Of a DNA stretch of 64,000 bases, positions 1 to 13,700 are shown in pieces. The stretch spans positions 13,435,501 to 13,499,500 of the forward strand of contig NC_091099.1 in the NCBI RefSeq assembly GCF_024713975.1, in the 5' to 3' direction. The notes under the pieces were generated by a model. The model worked only from the letters and a program-made list of their open reading frames with translations. It searched no databases and was not told the DNA's origin. Source of the stretch: Paralichthys olivaceus (taxonomy: Eukaryota; Chordata; Actinopteri; Pleuronectiformes; Paralichthyidae). Position numbers and translations under genes: made by a program. The stretch's first letter is position 1. Every line of letters starts with the position of its first letter.

Positions 1-632
1 GCATGACTCCTTATGAATGAAAGGAAATACAATTATAGGAGAAATATTTGAAACGGAATCAATACATTTGAGAAAATAAGTCAGCTGATGATGTTAAGGT
101 GTGGTGTCATGCGAACACATTGTCGTATTGTGTTTACATATACATAAAGTCGGAGGACTAAATATCTAAAGTAATGTGAAGAACAGCAGTAAGTGTGTGA
201 GGGACAGTGTGAATGAGTGAGTGAGTGAATAAATGTGTGTTTACAGTGTGTGCTGTCTTTGGTATGGAAGACCATGTCACCTAATGTTTTTTATAAATAA
301 ATAAATGAATACAACATGATTCCAACTTTTATTATATATAACACATTTACAAAAGTATTCTCATAATCTTCCATAACATTATGAAATAATTAAGTCACTC
401 AACTGTATTTGAAACATTTACATTCATCAAACTGAGGTACATTTACTAAAGGTGTGTCCCTTTCAATGGCTTTTTTTAAAATAAATAAAAGCCAAATCTC
501 TGAATTTATTTTCAGTATAATACATGACAGATGTGCATTCAGCTTTACATTTTTAAAGGAATTGTCACACAATATATAAACACAGAGATTGAACAGTAAA
601 AAAAAAAAAAAACAGGTGTGTATTTTTCTTCT
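1..632. other. 3' flank of the nucleoside transporter
   Basis: No gene is supported here. The stretch holds the probable 3' UTR of the minus-strand transporter. On the minus strand an AATAAA-type signal lies near 328-333 within an AT-rich tract, and an A-run occurs at 599-612. Short open frames here have no recognisable content. Confidence 0.5.
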
Positions 633-3600
633 TTACAGACAAACGTTAGAAGAATTGCAGCACTGGCAACATTGCGAGAAAAAATCAGTGGCGTTTGCAA
701 CTGTGCCCCAGAAGCCTTCAAATGAGATGGTCCCATTGTTTACAGTGCTGTAAAAGAAACCATTCTAGATGTAAATACAAATTTAAAAATCTATGAATCC
801 AGTCAGATTTGTGTTTCAATCAAATGTAAACGTGTACCTTTCAAAGAGGTCTTGACAGCAGGTCTGAATGTTTCCATCCATGGCATTGAAAGCAGACTCT
901 TGGAACAGTTGCACACAGTCAGGCGGGGGTACAAAGAGGATCCCTGAGAAGAAGAGTAAAACTTCACTGCAAGATGCTCTTTAGATGCAGTAAAAACAAA
1001 TACTCAATATAAAAAAATTCGGAAAGCTCTTACCTGCAATGCAAGCATTTACAAGAGACACACACGTCCCGGTGATCATAGCTCTGAACACAAGAGACGA
1101 GATATCGCTTCTTTTTGACGGGCATATGGAAGCTTTTGTGAAAGAAAACAGTGCGTCAAAAAACATCCCTGACACTGAACCAGGGTAAATATATATATGG
1201 AATGGAATGGTAAAATACTTACAGAGGCCACCAATCACAATTCCCAGAGAGCTAAAGTTGGCAAACCCACATAGAGCATAAGTGGTGATTATTTCTGATC
1301 GGACCTGAAAGAGAAAAAATGTTTGTTCAGTGCCTCTATACTTTTTTATTTGAACTTGTTTATTATTGTAAAGCAAACGTACGTTGTCATTTACTTACAG
1401 ATATCCACTCAACGTCATAAAGTCCACTGAGTCTGTTGCTCTTCAGTTCAGACAACTTCTCATAAGCCACAAACTCATTGATGAAGAGCTTTGTGCCGAT
1501 TAGTTCGGCCACAATGAAACAATCTTTGTACGGTACACCCATCATGAAGGCCACAGGCATGAACACATAAGAGCAAATCAACTGTGAATACAGAAATACA
1601 AAAGTTCATTTGTTAGACTCACATACATCTCCATAAGTAAATACATGTCAGAATGATGAATTAAATTGTGAGTTCAAGTTTAGGTATATCATAGTTTTGC
1701 TAACTCATACCTGAAATGTGATGTCCGGATATCCCACCATGCCTCCAAACCAACTCAAAGATGCATTTATGAATGCAAGGATGGCAAGAAAGGCGATCAA
1801 GTTTGCTGCGATGTTGGCAACGAGACCTATGGAAGCAGAAGCTCCATTGCTTGCAGCCTCCAGGATGTTCTGCTCATCTCTAGGAGGGTTTAAAAAAAAA
1901 AAAAAGATTTGACACCCCAAACAGAATAAGCGTTATAGCTAAGCATTGGCTGAAGAAAAGCCTAAAACTCTTACAAAATCACATTTTCAGATTTTTATTT
2001 GGATCCGCACCAAATTGCACTCACTCATCAATACCAACCCAAAAAACCTGAATCCACCCCCAGGTCCAGTTCCTCTGTACCTTTTGCGTAATCCTGCTAA
2101 CTAACAAATGCCAGTGAACATTATTGAAAGGATTGAGAAGAAAATAGGAAACACATATACACACCCACAAGCCACCTTGATGTTCTTCTCATCCTTGAAG
2201 GGACTCTCCTCTGTCTCTGGATAAGACAGTTTGGAGATGGCCAGGGCACAAGGAGCAGCCATCACAGAGGCTGAGATCAGGGACGACGCATCAATCTGCA
2301 AAATACAGTGAAACATCAATTAATGCAGGAAGCTATGGTGGAGTAAATGACTAACATAATTATTTACTGTTGAAATAATAGAACTGCAAATCAGAAAACG
2401 TCCAAATATTTGTTTTATTTTATTTTGTTTTAGTGTTATTTTTTTCTTATACAGTTCAATTAATTCTAACACAGTTAAACCACCAGTATTAATCCTCATA
2501 ACGTAGATGTAATGTTTTGTGTCTTCTTTTTACTGTAGTAATGATCATGTGAGAGTCAAATGTTTCCTCTCCGACCAGAGTTTTTTTTTCAGTTTCAATG
2601 TAGTTGATGCTAATTTGTATTTTTATCTTCAATCAATAAACTACCTGAAGATGGTTTTGGCAACAGAACATTATTAACCACCTCCAACAGACTGGCTTCT
2701 CTCCAGTGAGCTTCAAACCTGTTTTTGGTACAGCCTGTCATGCCATAACAGTTAATTATTTTCAGGAACAAATGATTAAATTCAGCTACAGGTTGAGTTC
2801 CAAGTCGTACCAAACAGGCTGTTTTGTTTTCTGTGGGGAGTTCTGTTTAGAGAAAACTAATATTTCCTTTGGAGTCCCCCAAGGTTCAGTCCTGGGTCAT
2901 CTGAGATAAGGTTCTGATGCCCAAAATAAAAATGAAAAGTTGCATTGGGAGGAAGGATTACAAAAATGAAAGCCAGTAACTGAGAACTTGAGAAAACTCA
3001 ACTTGAAGAGAAGCTTTGTTTCAAATAAAGATAGTTAAGTTGTTTAACTCAATATTATTTGCTGTTTAAACTTGCTTTATCTTTTCAAATAAACACACAA
3101 TCCCACATTAGTATAAGTTAAGTCAACATAAATTCATACAAATGCCATTTTCAGTTAAGTGGACTAGTGTTTTTACACAGTTTAATTTACTTCTCATCTT
3201 GGCTAATTGACAATTCGTCACATGACTTGTATTCACACTGAAGTAACAACTTTCATATGCTGGGCGTTCTCAGCAACAAGAACTTCAGGTACAAACATGT
3301 GGAAGACCTTATTATTATTATTACGTGCTCGTATCAAAACTGTTTATTCTCACCCCAAATAAGATGAATGTCCCCATGACACTGCCTGCTATTGTGGCAA
3401 ATCCACCAGTCATGACAGCATGGATCTCAGATTTGGTCATGTCCTTCAAATAGGGGCGGATCAGCAGCGGTGCTTCAGTCTAACGCACAAAAAACAAAAA
3501 AAAAGAATAAAAGTAAAGATTGTATTACATTGATTAATTTGTTATAAAACTTCAAAACGAAGTCATAGAAGATTGTGTTGTGAAAAATGAGGCCCAGACC

Positions 3601-6537
3601 TGGCCAACAAATATGTTGCCTGCAACACTCAAGGTCTCTGTGGGAGAGGTTCCCATCGTTATCTGCATTACCCATGAGATCTGCGGGGAGGGAGACACAT
3701 GCTCTTAGTCACAGTGTAACTCTGCAGGAGTAAGCAATACACACCTGTGTAGACCTGCAGCAACATGTATAGTGTTTTTGATGTGCAGGATATGTTTTAA
3801 TTTTACTTTACCTTCAATATGAGCCACTGCATTATCCCCAAAAAGTATAGGATGGACATGATGCTGCTGAAGAACACAACAATGGGCAAAGCCTGAGGAT
3901 GAAACCCCAAACTAAAGTTAAACACTTTTAATTTAAATATTTTATAACATGAATCATCTCATAATTATATTATGAGATTTTTATCTTAACCTCTTACTTG
4001 AAAGGCAAAAATGCCTGTGATCAGATCCCCGAAAACAAATAGCGACCCTTCTTTGGTGTATTCGAGGAATATCTGTAATTATAAGAGAAAGAAACATGGG
4101 TTATATTATCCAAAATAATCATTCATTCACTGACTCGTTTAAATTATGATATGCTATAATTACTTGCTTAATTATACTTTAGAATACTTAATAACGACAG
4201 TGGGTGAATGACAGATTAAAGTGATTAACAGACCACATGCCTGTGCACACATTCTGCTGATTCAACCACACGGATGACCTAAGACTGAGGGCGAACGGCC
4301 CAATAAAGTAGCTTTCAAGATAAGAATAACCATGTATGACAGATAAAGAATATTGTGAGTTAGTAGATAAGGAACACTGTGTGTCATACGAGTAAAGTCT
4401 GTTGAGCAAATCAAGAGTTTCCGGATCATGTATGATGTGACTGGCAAAAAATATATTTCCCATTTAAACTACTCTTGTTATTTATTAGGCATTCTATTTA
4501 CATTTAGGTGAGTTGCATATACATCTGACTCATTAACTGTGATATATGTTGAATATAATATAGACATTTTTGGATTGATATTATACAAATAGATAATATT
4601 CGCAATAAAAGGATGGATTTTTATAATATACAAATACTGCAGAATGCACCTTTTCACAGACCTTCTTACAAACAGTGTTAATCATCTGCTTCACCAAAAG
4701 AAACCATTCAAGTGAAATACCTTCACTTGATTCCCGAGCCATTCGAAAGCTACGAGTCCAGGCTGTGTTCTTATAACAAAAAGGCCAATGCAGAACTGCA
4801 TCCCGAGACCCCAAAACACAGGCCTCCATGTCACCTGAGAAGACAATTAGACAATCAGCGTATGAGGGAGTCTCCATAAAAGCCTAGTGTTATTGGACGG
4901 AAGTACTTGTGCTAAACCTTAAGATGATAGAGGCACAAGGTCAATGTGATATCCAGTCTCAGCAAAACAGAGCACAGATAACTTGTGTGCGGGAAAAACA
5001 AAGCAGGTTTCGAAACAGCAAAGTAATTGTATTTATAATCCCTGAGTAGAGTCACTGATTGATTCAGTGTAAAACTCACCGCCGTCCTGTGCGCTGACAA
5101 GAGGAATACAAGCAAGACAAACATGCACACGCCTCCAAACGATATCAGCTGCTCAGGACGATGTCTTGTGTCTAGGACAAGCCACAACACGAGCAGGGCC
5201 ACGACTGCTAGAATGAAAATCCTGCAAAACACAACACAAACAAAATACTACATATTCACTCATGAACAGATTCCACTGTGAGCACATGACAAACACATGA
5301 CATCCACTCACCATTTTATCCATCTCAGGTTGGATTTGAAGCATCTGACTGCAGGACTGAAACACCGACTGATGCTTTCTCCCTTGTACTCCTTCACAAG
5401 TTCATAACTCACAACCAAAACACCCAAACTGGTCAGGACTACAAGAGCAATAGCCCTCTGGAAGTCCAACACACAGGCTGCGATGAAGTAGGCCACGTAA
5501 CCTAAAGAATAAAAAAAGTGTTGGATCAAATATTCCTGTATTCACATGAATATTCATATCTTCTGAATTCATATCATAAAAAATATATCATGAACAGGTA
5601 ATAACACTGAATAAACTTCTACAGGCTGTAAAATATATCCCAAATTATGAGATTTTTAAAATACCTGCCCCAAGTATTCCCAGCACGATGTATTTGAAGG
5701 TTGCTGAGTGAGACTTGATGTAATCCTCTGTGGCGTTGATCGGCTTTGTAACTTGGCTGAAGTACAGAGCAAAATAGAAGTCAGGTCTGATTCTGAACAA
5801 AACAAATATTTTTCTCTTTTAAATATCCCTCTCTCAAGTGAATACATCTTGTCTTTTTCAAATACAGATTCATTATAAAGTAATAAATATTTGCCCCAAG
5901 ATTGTTAATTGTGCACATGCCCTTTTATTTACATTGCTTTTAAACATGATTGAAAATTGCAAAGGCATGATACTGTACACCTTCTGTAATGCACAGAAAT
6001 ATTGTTAATTTTGCTGTGATGATATTTGTTATATTTAACCTGACACACCTTAAGTATGATCCCAGTCCCTTTTTGTTGTTTTTATTCTGCTTTTTGAAGC
6101 TGTCAGCATGAGTAAAGATGTCCTCCTGAGAAAATAAGGACATTACATTTTTTTAAATGATCATATCGTGTCATTTTCTTTAAAATTGAAAAGCGATACG
6201 TACCTCTATCTCAAAACCCTGGTTGTCCACGCCGTTTCCATTGGCATGGGTCACATTTTTCAGCCGGACGCCGTTGATTTCAGCTGGAAAACAGAACAAC
6301 TGTTAACTTCTGTGCGACAGCTTTTAGGACAGTAGCTGCAGCCTGAACAACAAGCAATGGCAACACATGTAACAAGCTGCGTCTCTGTGTGCTCTGTCAG
6401 ATAAAAAAAGAACCTTAAAATCATTCCTCTGACTCCCGGAGGCTTATCTTGTGAGGAGTGCTGAACAAAAACACCAGTTCACAAGTGCAAAACAAATAGC
6501 TTAATTCAAGGGAAAGCAGAGCTAATGGCTTACTCAT
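633..6537 (-). CDS. slc28a1: Concentrative Na+/nucleoside cotransporter, SLC28A1-like, complete
   Basis: Plasma-membrane sodium-coupled nucleoside importer of the CNT family. Coding exons, in gene order, are 6537-6534, 6283-6204, 6125-6049, 5756-5665, 5501-5312, 5221-5080, 4834-4721, 4072-3998, 3892-3812, 3680-3600, 3479-3354, 2295-2165, 1879-1711, 1581-1399, 1304-1223, 1132-1034, 943-838 and 747-633. They sum to 1947 bases, or 648 residues, against about 649 for human CNT1. The first coding exon carries only ATG plus one base, and the reading continues as MTEINGVRL. After a soluble N-terminus come many hydrophobic segments. CNT signatures include [52 protein letters not shown] and [14 protein letters not shown]. 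The C-terminal tail is Cys- and Asn-rich with NxT/NxS sites. Pairing with znf592 supports slc28a1, but the four known selectivity positions read like CNT3 (see findings). Confidence 0.93.
1981..2110. repeat. Fragment of an unnamed fish interspersed repeat
   Basis: The stretch in this transporter intron contains 'gcaccaaattgcac' and 'ttttgcgtaatcctgctaac'. It resembles the inner and distal parts of the repeat at 54045-54630, which begins 'agaatggcactaaatagag' and ends near a 'ttttttgcataat' motif. The family name is unknown to me. Boundaries are approximate. Confidence 0.5.
2700..2915 (+). repeat. Non-LTR (LINE) reverse-transcriptase remnant
   Basis: A short plus-strand frame in a transporter intron ends in [15 protein letters not shown]. 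This is the conserved [12 protein letters not shown] block of non-LTR retrotransposon reverse transcriptase. The residues just before it, around [12 protein letters not shown], fit the preceding RT segment. Only this scrap remains, antisense to the host gene. Family (L2, Rex or other) cannot be decided by eye. Confidence 0.6.
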
Positions 6538-6744
6538 TGTGAGTCCTCCTTAACCCAGCTGTCAAATGCTGTGCTGTAAAATACACTGCGGGAAAATATA
6601 CTCTGCCCTCCATGAAACGTCTTATCATTAATTAACAGACATGTGACGCACTGCTCTGATCTGTCTCAGGAAGTCCATGACAGTGTCACAATGCAACACA
6701 AATGATTTTTGATTTTTATGAAGCAACTTTGGATTAGACGTGAT

Positions 6745-6785
6745 AGATATATACTTTATTGATCCCAAAGGAAATTCAAGATGCC
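6745..6785. repeat. Short fish retroposon-tail motif
   Basis: The segment 'ctttattgatcccaaagg' resembles the 'ctttattgatccccgagg' motif common in fish interspersed repeats and often found at the 3' end of non-LTR or SINE copies. Only about 40 bases are recognisable. Confidence 0.4.
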
Positions 6786-8034
6786 GAACACTTTCATCAT
6801 TTGCCACATCGTGCCAACAGTATTTTTGATAAGATGGGGAGCAAATATTTACTCTTTATTTGAAATGATCAGCACACCTCACTTCAAGTAAACTTGTTTT
6901 ACTGTGACAAAAATGCCAGTTCTTCAAACAATAGTTTTGAAGAATAAGTATTTCGAGTACTCACTGCAGATAGACTTGATGTCTGTTATAAATGCTATCT
7001 GCACTATTAAATTTATAGCAGTGTAATTGCTTCCATAAAGACAATTCATTATGGGAATATTATTGCAGCTATTTGTTGCACCTGCTGCAGTTCAGGTCTG
7101 ATATGAAAAACAGCTCAGATTCCTTAGAACACAGAGTTCTTCCATGGTTCATAACTCTCAATGTGGGCTCAGTCTGTCTGCATGAAGGAGATTAACACAA
7201 TTGAGGATATTTGTGTTCACTAAGTTGTCAGAAAGTCTTTGCAGACCCTGAAAATTCATTAGTGGATGTTAACGACCCAGGTACATATTTTGCAGCGTAA
7301 CATTGAACGCCTCGGCTCGCTAAATCAAGACTTTCTTTTTATGAGCAACATCAACTCATTTCCAGGAACAGACCAACAGACTCATTTGAAAATATAGAGA
7401 TAGCTTGGGAGATATAATTGTTGATGACAGTATTGGATTCAATACAAAAAACAATTTCAACCTAGATTTAGAAAACATCTCACTATTCTGTTCTTTGTTC
7501 CTTTTTATCCCTTTATTACATGCATGGTTATTTAATCTCTGGCAAGTACATTTAAAAACATGTTTAAAATACTTTGTTTCCCAAATGTATTTTGTTTCAT
7601 CTCTCAAATAACTTGCGGTAATCACTGCTGTATTTGGACAACATATACTTACTGATATATCTGTTCATTACATGTGTTACTAAGGCTTTTTTATTTTTAT
7701 CTAATGCAACAGTGCCTCAGGCCTGTGTGTCTGTAAACTTTATCGAAGCCTATCTTATGAACAACGTTTGATACCATTTAATCCATGAAGAAATCAATAC
7801 CCAACTAAAACACATACACACTATTTTATTAGAATTTCCATTTATTGAGGACGGCAATGTTTATGCTGGAAAAGATCCTGAAGAGATGACAAAAATGAAT
7901 AAACACTCACACTCTCTCTTACTCACACACACAGTTATGTGTCAGTGACTTCAGAGGACATTACAGTGACTTGTGATTTCCTGGGGGACTTGCTGAACTA
8001 TAACTCAATCCATAATACAGTAGTAATACCTGGA

Positions 8035-8035
<1 letters not shown>

Positions 8036-8068
<33 letters not shown>
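8036..8068. repeat. (CA)n microsatellite
   Basis: Uninterrupted CA dinucleotide run of about 16 units in intergenic sequence. Confidence 0.95.
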
Positions 8069-8071
<3 letters not shown>

Positions 8072-9116
8072 CTATAAACTTGACAGGAGTGGTTCTGACA
8101 AGCAGGTATGGAGAACAATGAACCCGAACTCTCTCAATCATGTCTTGCAGGATATCAAAACCTACCTCGCTCACCCAAACATGTATTGTGTCCCACCTCA
8201 GAGGCTCCTGCGGTCATTGATTCCCCCAGAAAACACAGAAGCTGAATATGCATGTTTACTCCAAACAAGTAGTCTCTGCATCTGGACAGTCCTCCTCAAT
8301 TCACAGACAGTAATTTATAGTGGCAGGTGGCAGGGCAGCTGCCCTTAAATGGGCCACAAATTGTAAATACCACTGGGAAACTGGGGCATGTTTATTTACG
8401 GTTCCAAATTACAATGCGAGCTGGGGCCTTTCACATCATCTAACTGGCAAATATTGTGCCACATCCATTTATTCATCTATCTACACCAAATTCCACTTAA
8501 CCTTATTTGACCAGGAATACCCAGTCAGTGTCAACACTTCCTACCAGGAAGAGCTTGGGTACATTTATTAAAAACAAGCAGTAAAACAAAACCTTATCTC
8601 TGTCCTTAAAGCCCCAGTGATTTACCAGATTGTACTAACAAGAGCAAACATTGGGGCTGATGCCTGGTTTCCTTTACTTACATCCTGACTTTAAATGAAC
8701 AGAACACTCACTGAAGCACCAACACAATGGAATGGAGGATACTAAGCATGAAAACAAACATGTTAAGATCAACATGCACCTGGTGAACATGACTATGATT
8801 TTGGTATTTTTCTGAAAGCTTTACCTGTAAAATTAGGCCAAAGACAACTCAGTGAACATTGCCGTAATCTTACTGTTTTCATATTTTTGCAATGGACAAC
8901 ATTTTACACTATTATCACCATTTCCAAGCTGTTTGAACGCAATCCATTTGATTTCTTTTGAACTTCAGACTTTTATCAGGCGTGTGGGGGGGGGGGGGTA
9001 TCGAAGAGAAGCTACTGACTGGCATCGTGCGAATTGTATGATTTTTTTCAAGTTAACACACATACATAGAAAAACACAAAGGGTGTTCTCGTCATATTTC
9101 TTATCATATTAAGCTA

Positions 9117-9325
9117 CAGCCGCTGGTGGCTCAGGAGGAAGGCCGGTGGTTCGATCCCCAGCTCTGCCAATTCCAAGGTACTGAACCCCAATTTGCTATG
9201 ACAATTATGTGTAGTAGAAAAAAACACTGTGCATTGAAGCACTGTGTGAATACGACTTGTGCTGTAAAGTGAAAATCTATTGAATATAATGGAAAACTGA
9301 TATATAAATACAGCCCATTTACCAT
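9117..9325 (+). repeat. tRNA-derived SINE-like element
   Basis: The left part carries an A-box-like 'tggctcaggagg' (near 9126) and a good Pol III B box 'ggttcgatccc' (9148-9158). They are followed by 'ctgaaccccaatttgct' and a right part ending 'cccatttaccat'. This arrangement resembles a common fish tRNA-related SINE or non-autonomous repeat. The A-to-B spacing is shorter than in a tRNA gene, suggesting an internal deletion. Confidence 0.55.
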
Positions 9326-9339
9326 AAGCTAGTGAGCAC

Positions 9340-9900
9340 TATAACTTTGTGGAGTTTGACTAAAGACTACATAAAAATGAACGACATAACTTCTTCTCAA
9401 AAGTGAAGCCAAAACATCTTGCCCCCTGGTGGCTGGCTGCAGTACAGGTTTTAAATCCCACCTCCTATATGTCAATAGTTGGGAGACTGACGGAACTAAA
9501 AACTCAAGTCCAAGTCAAACAAACTTTTCTCAGAGATGATTTCTATCATTCTAGGTGAATTAGTTCTCTTCACACTATTGATTGTTCAAGTGTCAACTTT
9601 TCCAGTACGTTTGATTTCAATTGGTTATTTGATCACGCAAAAAGGGGGTGAAATGTCATGATTGACAGCTGAGACTGACTCCTGATTGGTCGAGCGTGTG
9701 TGCTGACAGGGCCTCGCCACTGCGGCTCCATCCCCTTTGCTAGCAACACCATCTCTGGCTCCAAATGTGAGAGATGGCTGAGTTACCATCCTTTTGGCTT
9801 CTTACCTGGATATTGGAGGAGGTGGAGACGCTTTGTCCATGTTTATGTTCAGTCAGTGAGCTTCACAAGCTTTGTCCTACATCGCTGGGGTACCACTTTA
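9340..9900 (+). repeat. Probable fish interspersed repeat, class uncertain
   Basis: The stretch contains 'gccccctggtggctggctgc', 'catgattgacagctgagact' and 'ggaggaggtggagacg'. I recognise these as parts of a repeat dispersed in fish genomes whose far end usually carries 'ttatatacagtctatg'. A fragment of that far end is seen separately near 31220. Termini and class are not resolved by eye. Confidence 0.4.
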
Positions 9901-10059
9901 ATAAAATATATAATATGAGCAAGATTAAATGCCCTGAGGTTTAAGCAGACATGGATGAACAATGGCAGCACCAGTGATCAGTTAGGGGCCCCTTTGCTCC
10001 TGATGGCCCCATGCACATGTTTCATATTTGATTTTGGTGTTAGCTTGATGCTTTCCCTT

Positions 10060-10789
10060 TCTATTTGAGACAGACGCAGTACAGCCATCGTCAGTGTGTT
10101 TGCAGCAGCTGAACCACACTATATCTCCTCCTGCTTCTCCTGATGGACCACAGACCATGATGAGTCGCCTTTCGCCTGTAAGACAACGCCGTGGGTTCGA
10201 CGCCCTCCTGTCGCAGGAAGAGGAAAACGAAGTTGACGCTAGTAGCTTGTAGCTTAGCCATGAAACCCTGCCGCGGCCAAACCTAGCTCCCCAACGCTCC
10301 GCGCATTCACCTAACAGCCTATCTAGCTAATCTGCTGGAGCTGTATAACGCCACCGGGTCCGATGGTGAGCGAACTTTTGCTTCCACGTGGTTTTATCTT
10401 TGAGTTTGGAGACATTATTTGCGCGCTAGCATGTTGCTAAGCTAGGTTGCCAACCCTATAGCTTGGCCCCTTTATAGCCACTTCGCTAACTGACACGGCT
10501 AACGTAAACATCAATACAACTCGTGTTGCCCAGCCTCACGGTTCAGAGTCGTGTCAGTTTAATGTCAAATCACTTGTTCTGTCTTTGGAGGTTTATGTTT
10601 TTCTTCTACAATGTATCCACGGCTCATATTCGCAACGATTAGCTTGCCATGCTAGCTGGAGCTGGCGTTTTGACGTCAGCCAGCTGCTAAGCGGGTGTCT
10701 GACAGAAAGTAGAGCAGGGACGGGTTTTAAAGAGTGCAGTAGAAGCTAACCGTGCGTGTTTTTCTGCAGGTTTGTGAGACTGTTCAGCC
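10060..10789 (+). promoter_or_regulatory. znf592: znf592 promoter region and 5' noncoding exon
   Basis: The sequence becomes CpG-richer than its surroundings. A good donor (gtgagcg) lies at 10366. The matching acceptor (tttctgcag) ends at 10769, 20 bases before the znf592 ATG. This suggests a noncoding first exon ending at 10365 that is spliced to the coding exon. The transcription start is not determined. Confidence 0.55.
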
Positions 10790-13700
10790 ATGGGTGACAT
10801 GAAAACCCCCGATTTTGACGATCTCTTGGCCGCCTTTGACATCCCAGATGCCACAGGGTTGGATGCCAAAGAGCCCATCCAGGGGAGTCATGAGGAGACG
10901 GACAGTCAGCTGAAGCACACGGGGATATGTCTGGATGACGGCTTGTTGAGCAACCAGGCGGCCACAACATCAGACATACCTGTTGTGAGTGTTATTGTGA
11001 AAAACACAAGTCGCCAGGAGTCGCTGGAAGATTTTGGTGAAAGGCTTCACTCAGGATCCGCACTGCAAAACGGATTCAGGGGACAAGGGACCTCAATTGA
11101 CCCTGTTCAAATAACCAACTCTGGCTTCTCCAAAGCATTAGCCTCCGCCCTGAATGGGGAAAGTTCAAGAGAGTTTATCGGGAGGGCGCCTGTTCAGGCC
11201 AAACCTGATCGAAGAGCAATATTTTCAGAGTCACTTTCTAATTTTAGCCCCATTTCCAGTCCTGAGTCTGAAGACGCTAAGAGTAGTCGAGATGAAATGC
11301 ATCCTAAACAGGAGAGACCCTGTTTCCCAGAGGCTCCAGTGTTGGTGGAGCCTTCAGTGCCAGACATTGGAAAAAGTTTGGACCTCAGCATGTTTGATGA
11401 CTGTCCAAAGGACTCTGATATTCCCAAGAACACTCAAAGGAGCGGAGCGGATGGTAGTAGGAGTGAGGAGCCGTCTGACATCTCCGGCAGCAACGAAATT
11501 GAATTAACACCTAGAGTACACAGTGCACTTCCCCCGTCAAGCTGTAACCAGAACTTTATTGAGACCAACTGCAATTCAGGAACCACGATGGATGTTCCCA
11601 ACTGTTATTCTCTTGCTAAATCTCATACATCTAAGTTGTCCTCTTGCCTGGAGGCTTTGGTTGCCCTGAATGCTAGAAAAGATCCCAGCGAGCCGACGAA
11701 TCCCAGAGAGACACTGTCAGCTCACAATGACTGCATGAAAGCCAACCCCAAGGTACCCATCTCCCCACGGAGCCCCAGAAGTCCACTAGAAGCTGTGAAA
11801 CGTTTAATGAAACCCCCCGATAGCCCTGTTAGCATCTGCAGTGATAGCAGTGGCAAAGCATCTCCTGCAGTGGCATCTGGGTCACCCCCTTTAATACCCA
11901 GGGTCAGAATTAAGACCATCAAAACCACAACTGGACAAATCAAGCGCACGGTGACCAGTGTGCTGCCTGATTCAGAAACAGATGAAGTTCATTCTACTTA
12001 TGAATCCTCTCCATCTCAGAGCATGATTAGTGAGGACTCTTACTGTAACATGTCTCCTCATCAGAGTGCGGCTGCTGATGTTGGAATACAGAATAAAAGC
12101 TCCACGACTAGTGCATCTTCACCAAAAGTTTTATACAAGAAATCCGAAGCAAACTCCAGAAGGTCAGGCACAACACAGTCTACGACAGCATTTCATAATA
12201 CTGGCAGTCCTGTCAAAAGATCTGGTGCACATCAGGGGCAGAAACCAAAGAGAGTGTCAGCCACAACAGGCCAAACAACCAGCACAAACTTCCTTCCCAA
12301 AGCGATGCACTTAGCTAGTTTGAACCTGGTCCCTCACAGCGTTGCTGCTTCAGTAGCTGCCCGCTCCACCTCTCACCAACAAAGCCAACACACACTCTCC
12401 TCCACCGTGTACAGCACTGTCCCGCTGGTGCATCAGGTCAAAACAGCCAACCCCTACCCTCGCACATCCATTCCTAACACAGCAGCAGGAACCTTAAACA
12501 GACTGTTGAACAATGCCAACCCTGTGCCTACGTACATGCCCAACCTAAACCCCCCCCCCGAGAGCAATATCAACCTACCGCCACGCGGGTACTGCTGCCT
12601 CGAGTGCGGCGACTCCTTCGGGGTGGAGAGGAGTCTTGCGTTTCACTACGGCAGGAGGAGCGTTCACATTGAAGTAGGATGTACGCACTGTGCAAAGACG
12701 ATGGTGTTCTTCAACAAGTGTGCCTTGCTGGCACATGCCCGGGAGCACAAAAACAACGGCATGGTGATGCAGTGCACGCAGCTCCATATGAAACCCATAG
12801 CAGAGGAACAAATGTTTGCACCCCTGAGCACCGAACCTGTAAATGCCGACTCGTACGCCTCGCCGTCACCCTCAGCTAAGAGCCAAGCTGTTCTGCCCTT
12901 ATATCCAGAAAACGTCATCCGCCACAGACTCCGATGCTTGGAGTGCAACAAGCAGTTACCTGACTACAAAGCACTTGCAGGACATTACCAGAGACCGTCA
13001 GAAGATGTGGAAGAACTAGTGAGTCTCAGCAAAATATTTAATGCATAAGTTTTTATGTATTTTCCAATTCATACTCTTCTCTCTTGTTTTCTTCTTTAAC
13101 ACAGATATGTAAGGTGTGTTCAATGCTGCTACCCAACAAGTGTAGCTTCAGAGCTCACCAACGCATCCATGCACACAAATCCCCTTACTGTTGTCCTGAG
13201 TGTGGCGCCCTGAGTCGCTCTGCAGACATACAGAAGCACGTCAAGGAAAACTGTCTGCACTACGCACGCAAGGCTTGGTACAAGTAAGTTTCCAAGCATG
13301 AAATGCTTTATTAAAAAGTCTCAGCCACGTACAATACAGTGTTACAGAAATGTCCTAATTTTTCCCCAGATGTCTTCACTGTGATATGGTTTTCAAGACC
13401 TTTCAAGGACAAAAGGCTCACATCGAAGAGAAACACTGCGCTGTCTTTTACAAGTGCTCCATGTGTCCGGTTGCCTTAAAGACGTCTGACAGCTGTGAAG
13501 TGCATTTGAAAAATAAACACGGCGCTAGCAAATCAACTCCTCAGTAAGTTTACAACACATAAAGAGTGACTGTAAAAAGAGAAATGGCACATTTTGTTTT
13601 ACAGTTTGTTTTAATGGTTTTCTCTTTGGTCTGCAGGTTAATCTTTAAGTGTTCTTGTGAGACCATCTTCAAGAAAAAGCAGTCACTGTTTCAGCATTTT

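Larger units (their letters stand above)
6538..9116. other. Gap between slc28a1 and znf592, no gene seen
   Basis: This is AT-rich sequence upstream of the transporter. It should contain that gene's promoter and any upstream noncoding exon, which I cannot place. It holds a CA microsatellite (8036-8068) and a G-run (near 8985-8998). Several overlapping short plus-strand frames between 7939 and 8571 lack family motifs and splice logic and are probably chance. Confidence 0.5.

Noticed and set aside
7939-8571. Three overlapping plus-strand open frames
   Set aside because: One runs through a CA microsatellite, none has a known motif, and no splice sites join them into one frame.
9126-9160. Possible tRNA gene (A-box-like and B-box motifs)
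   Set aside because: Spacing between the boxes is too short, no cloverleaf can be drawn, and the flanks match a SINE-like repeat.
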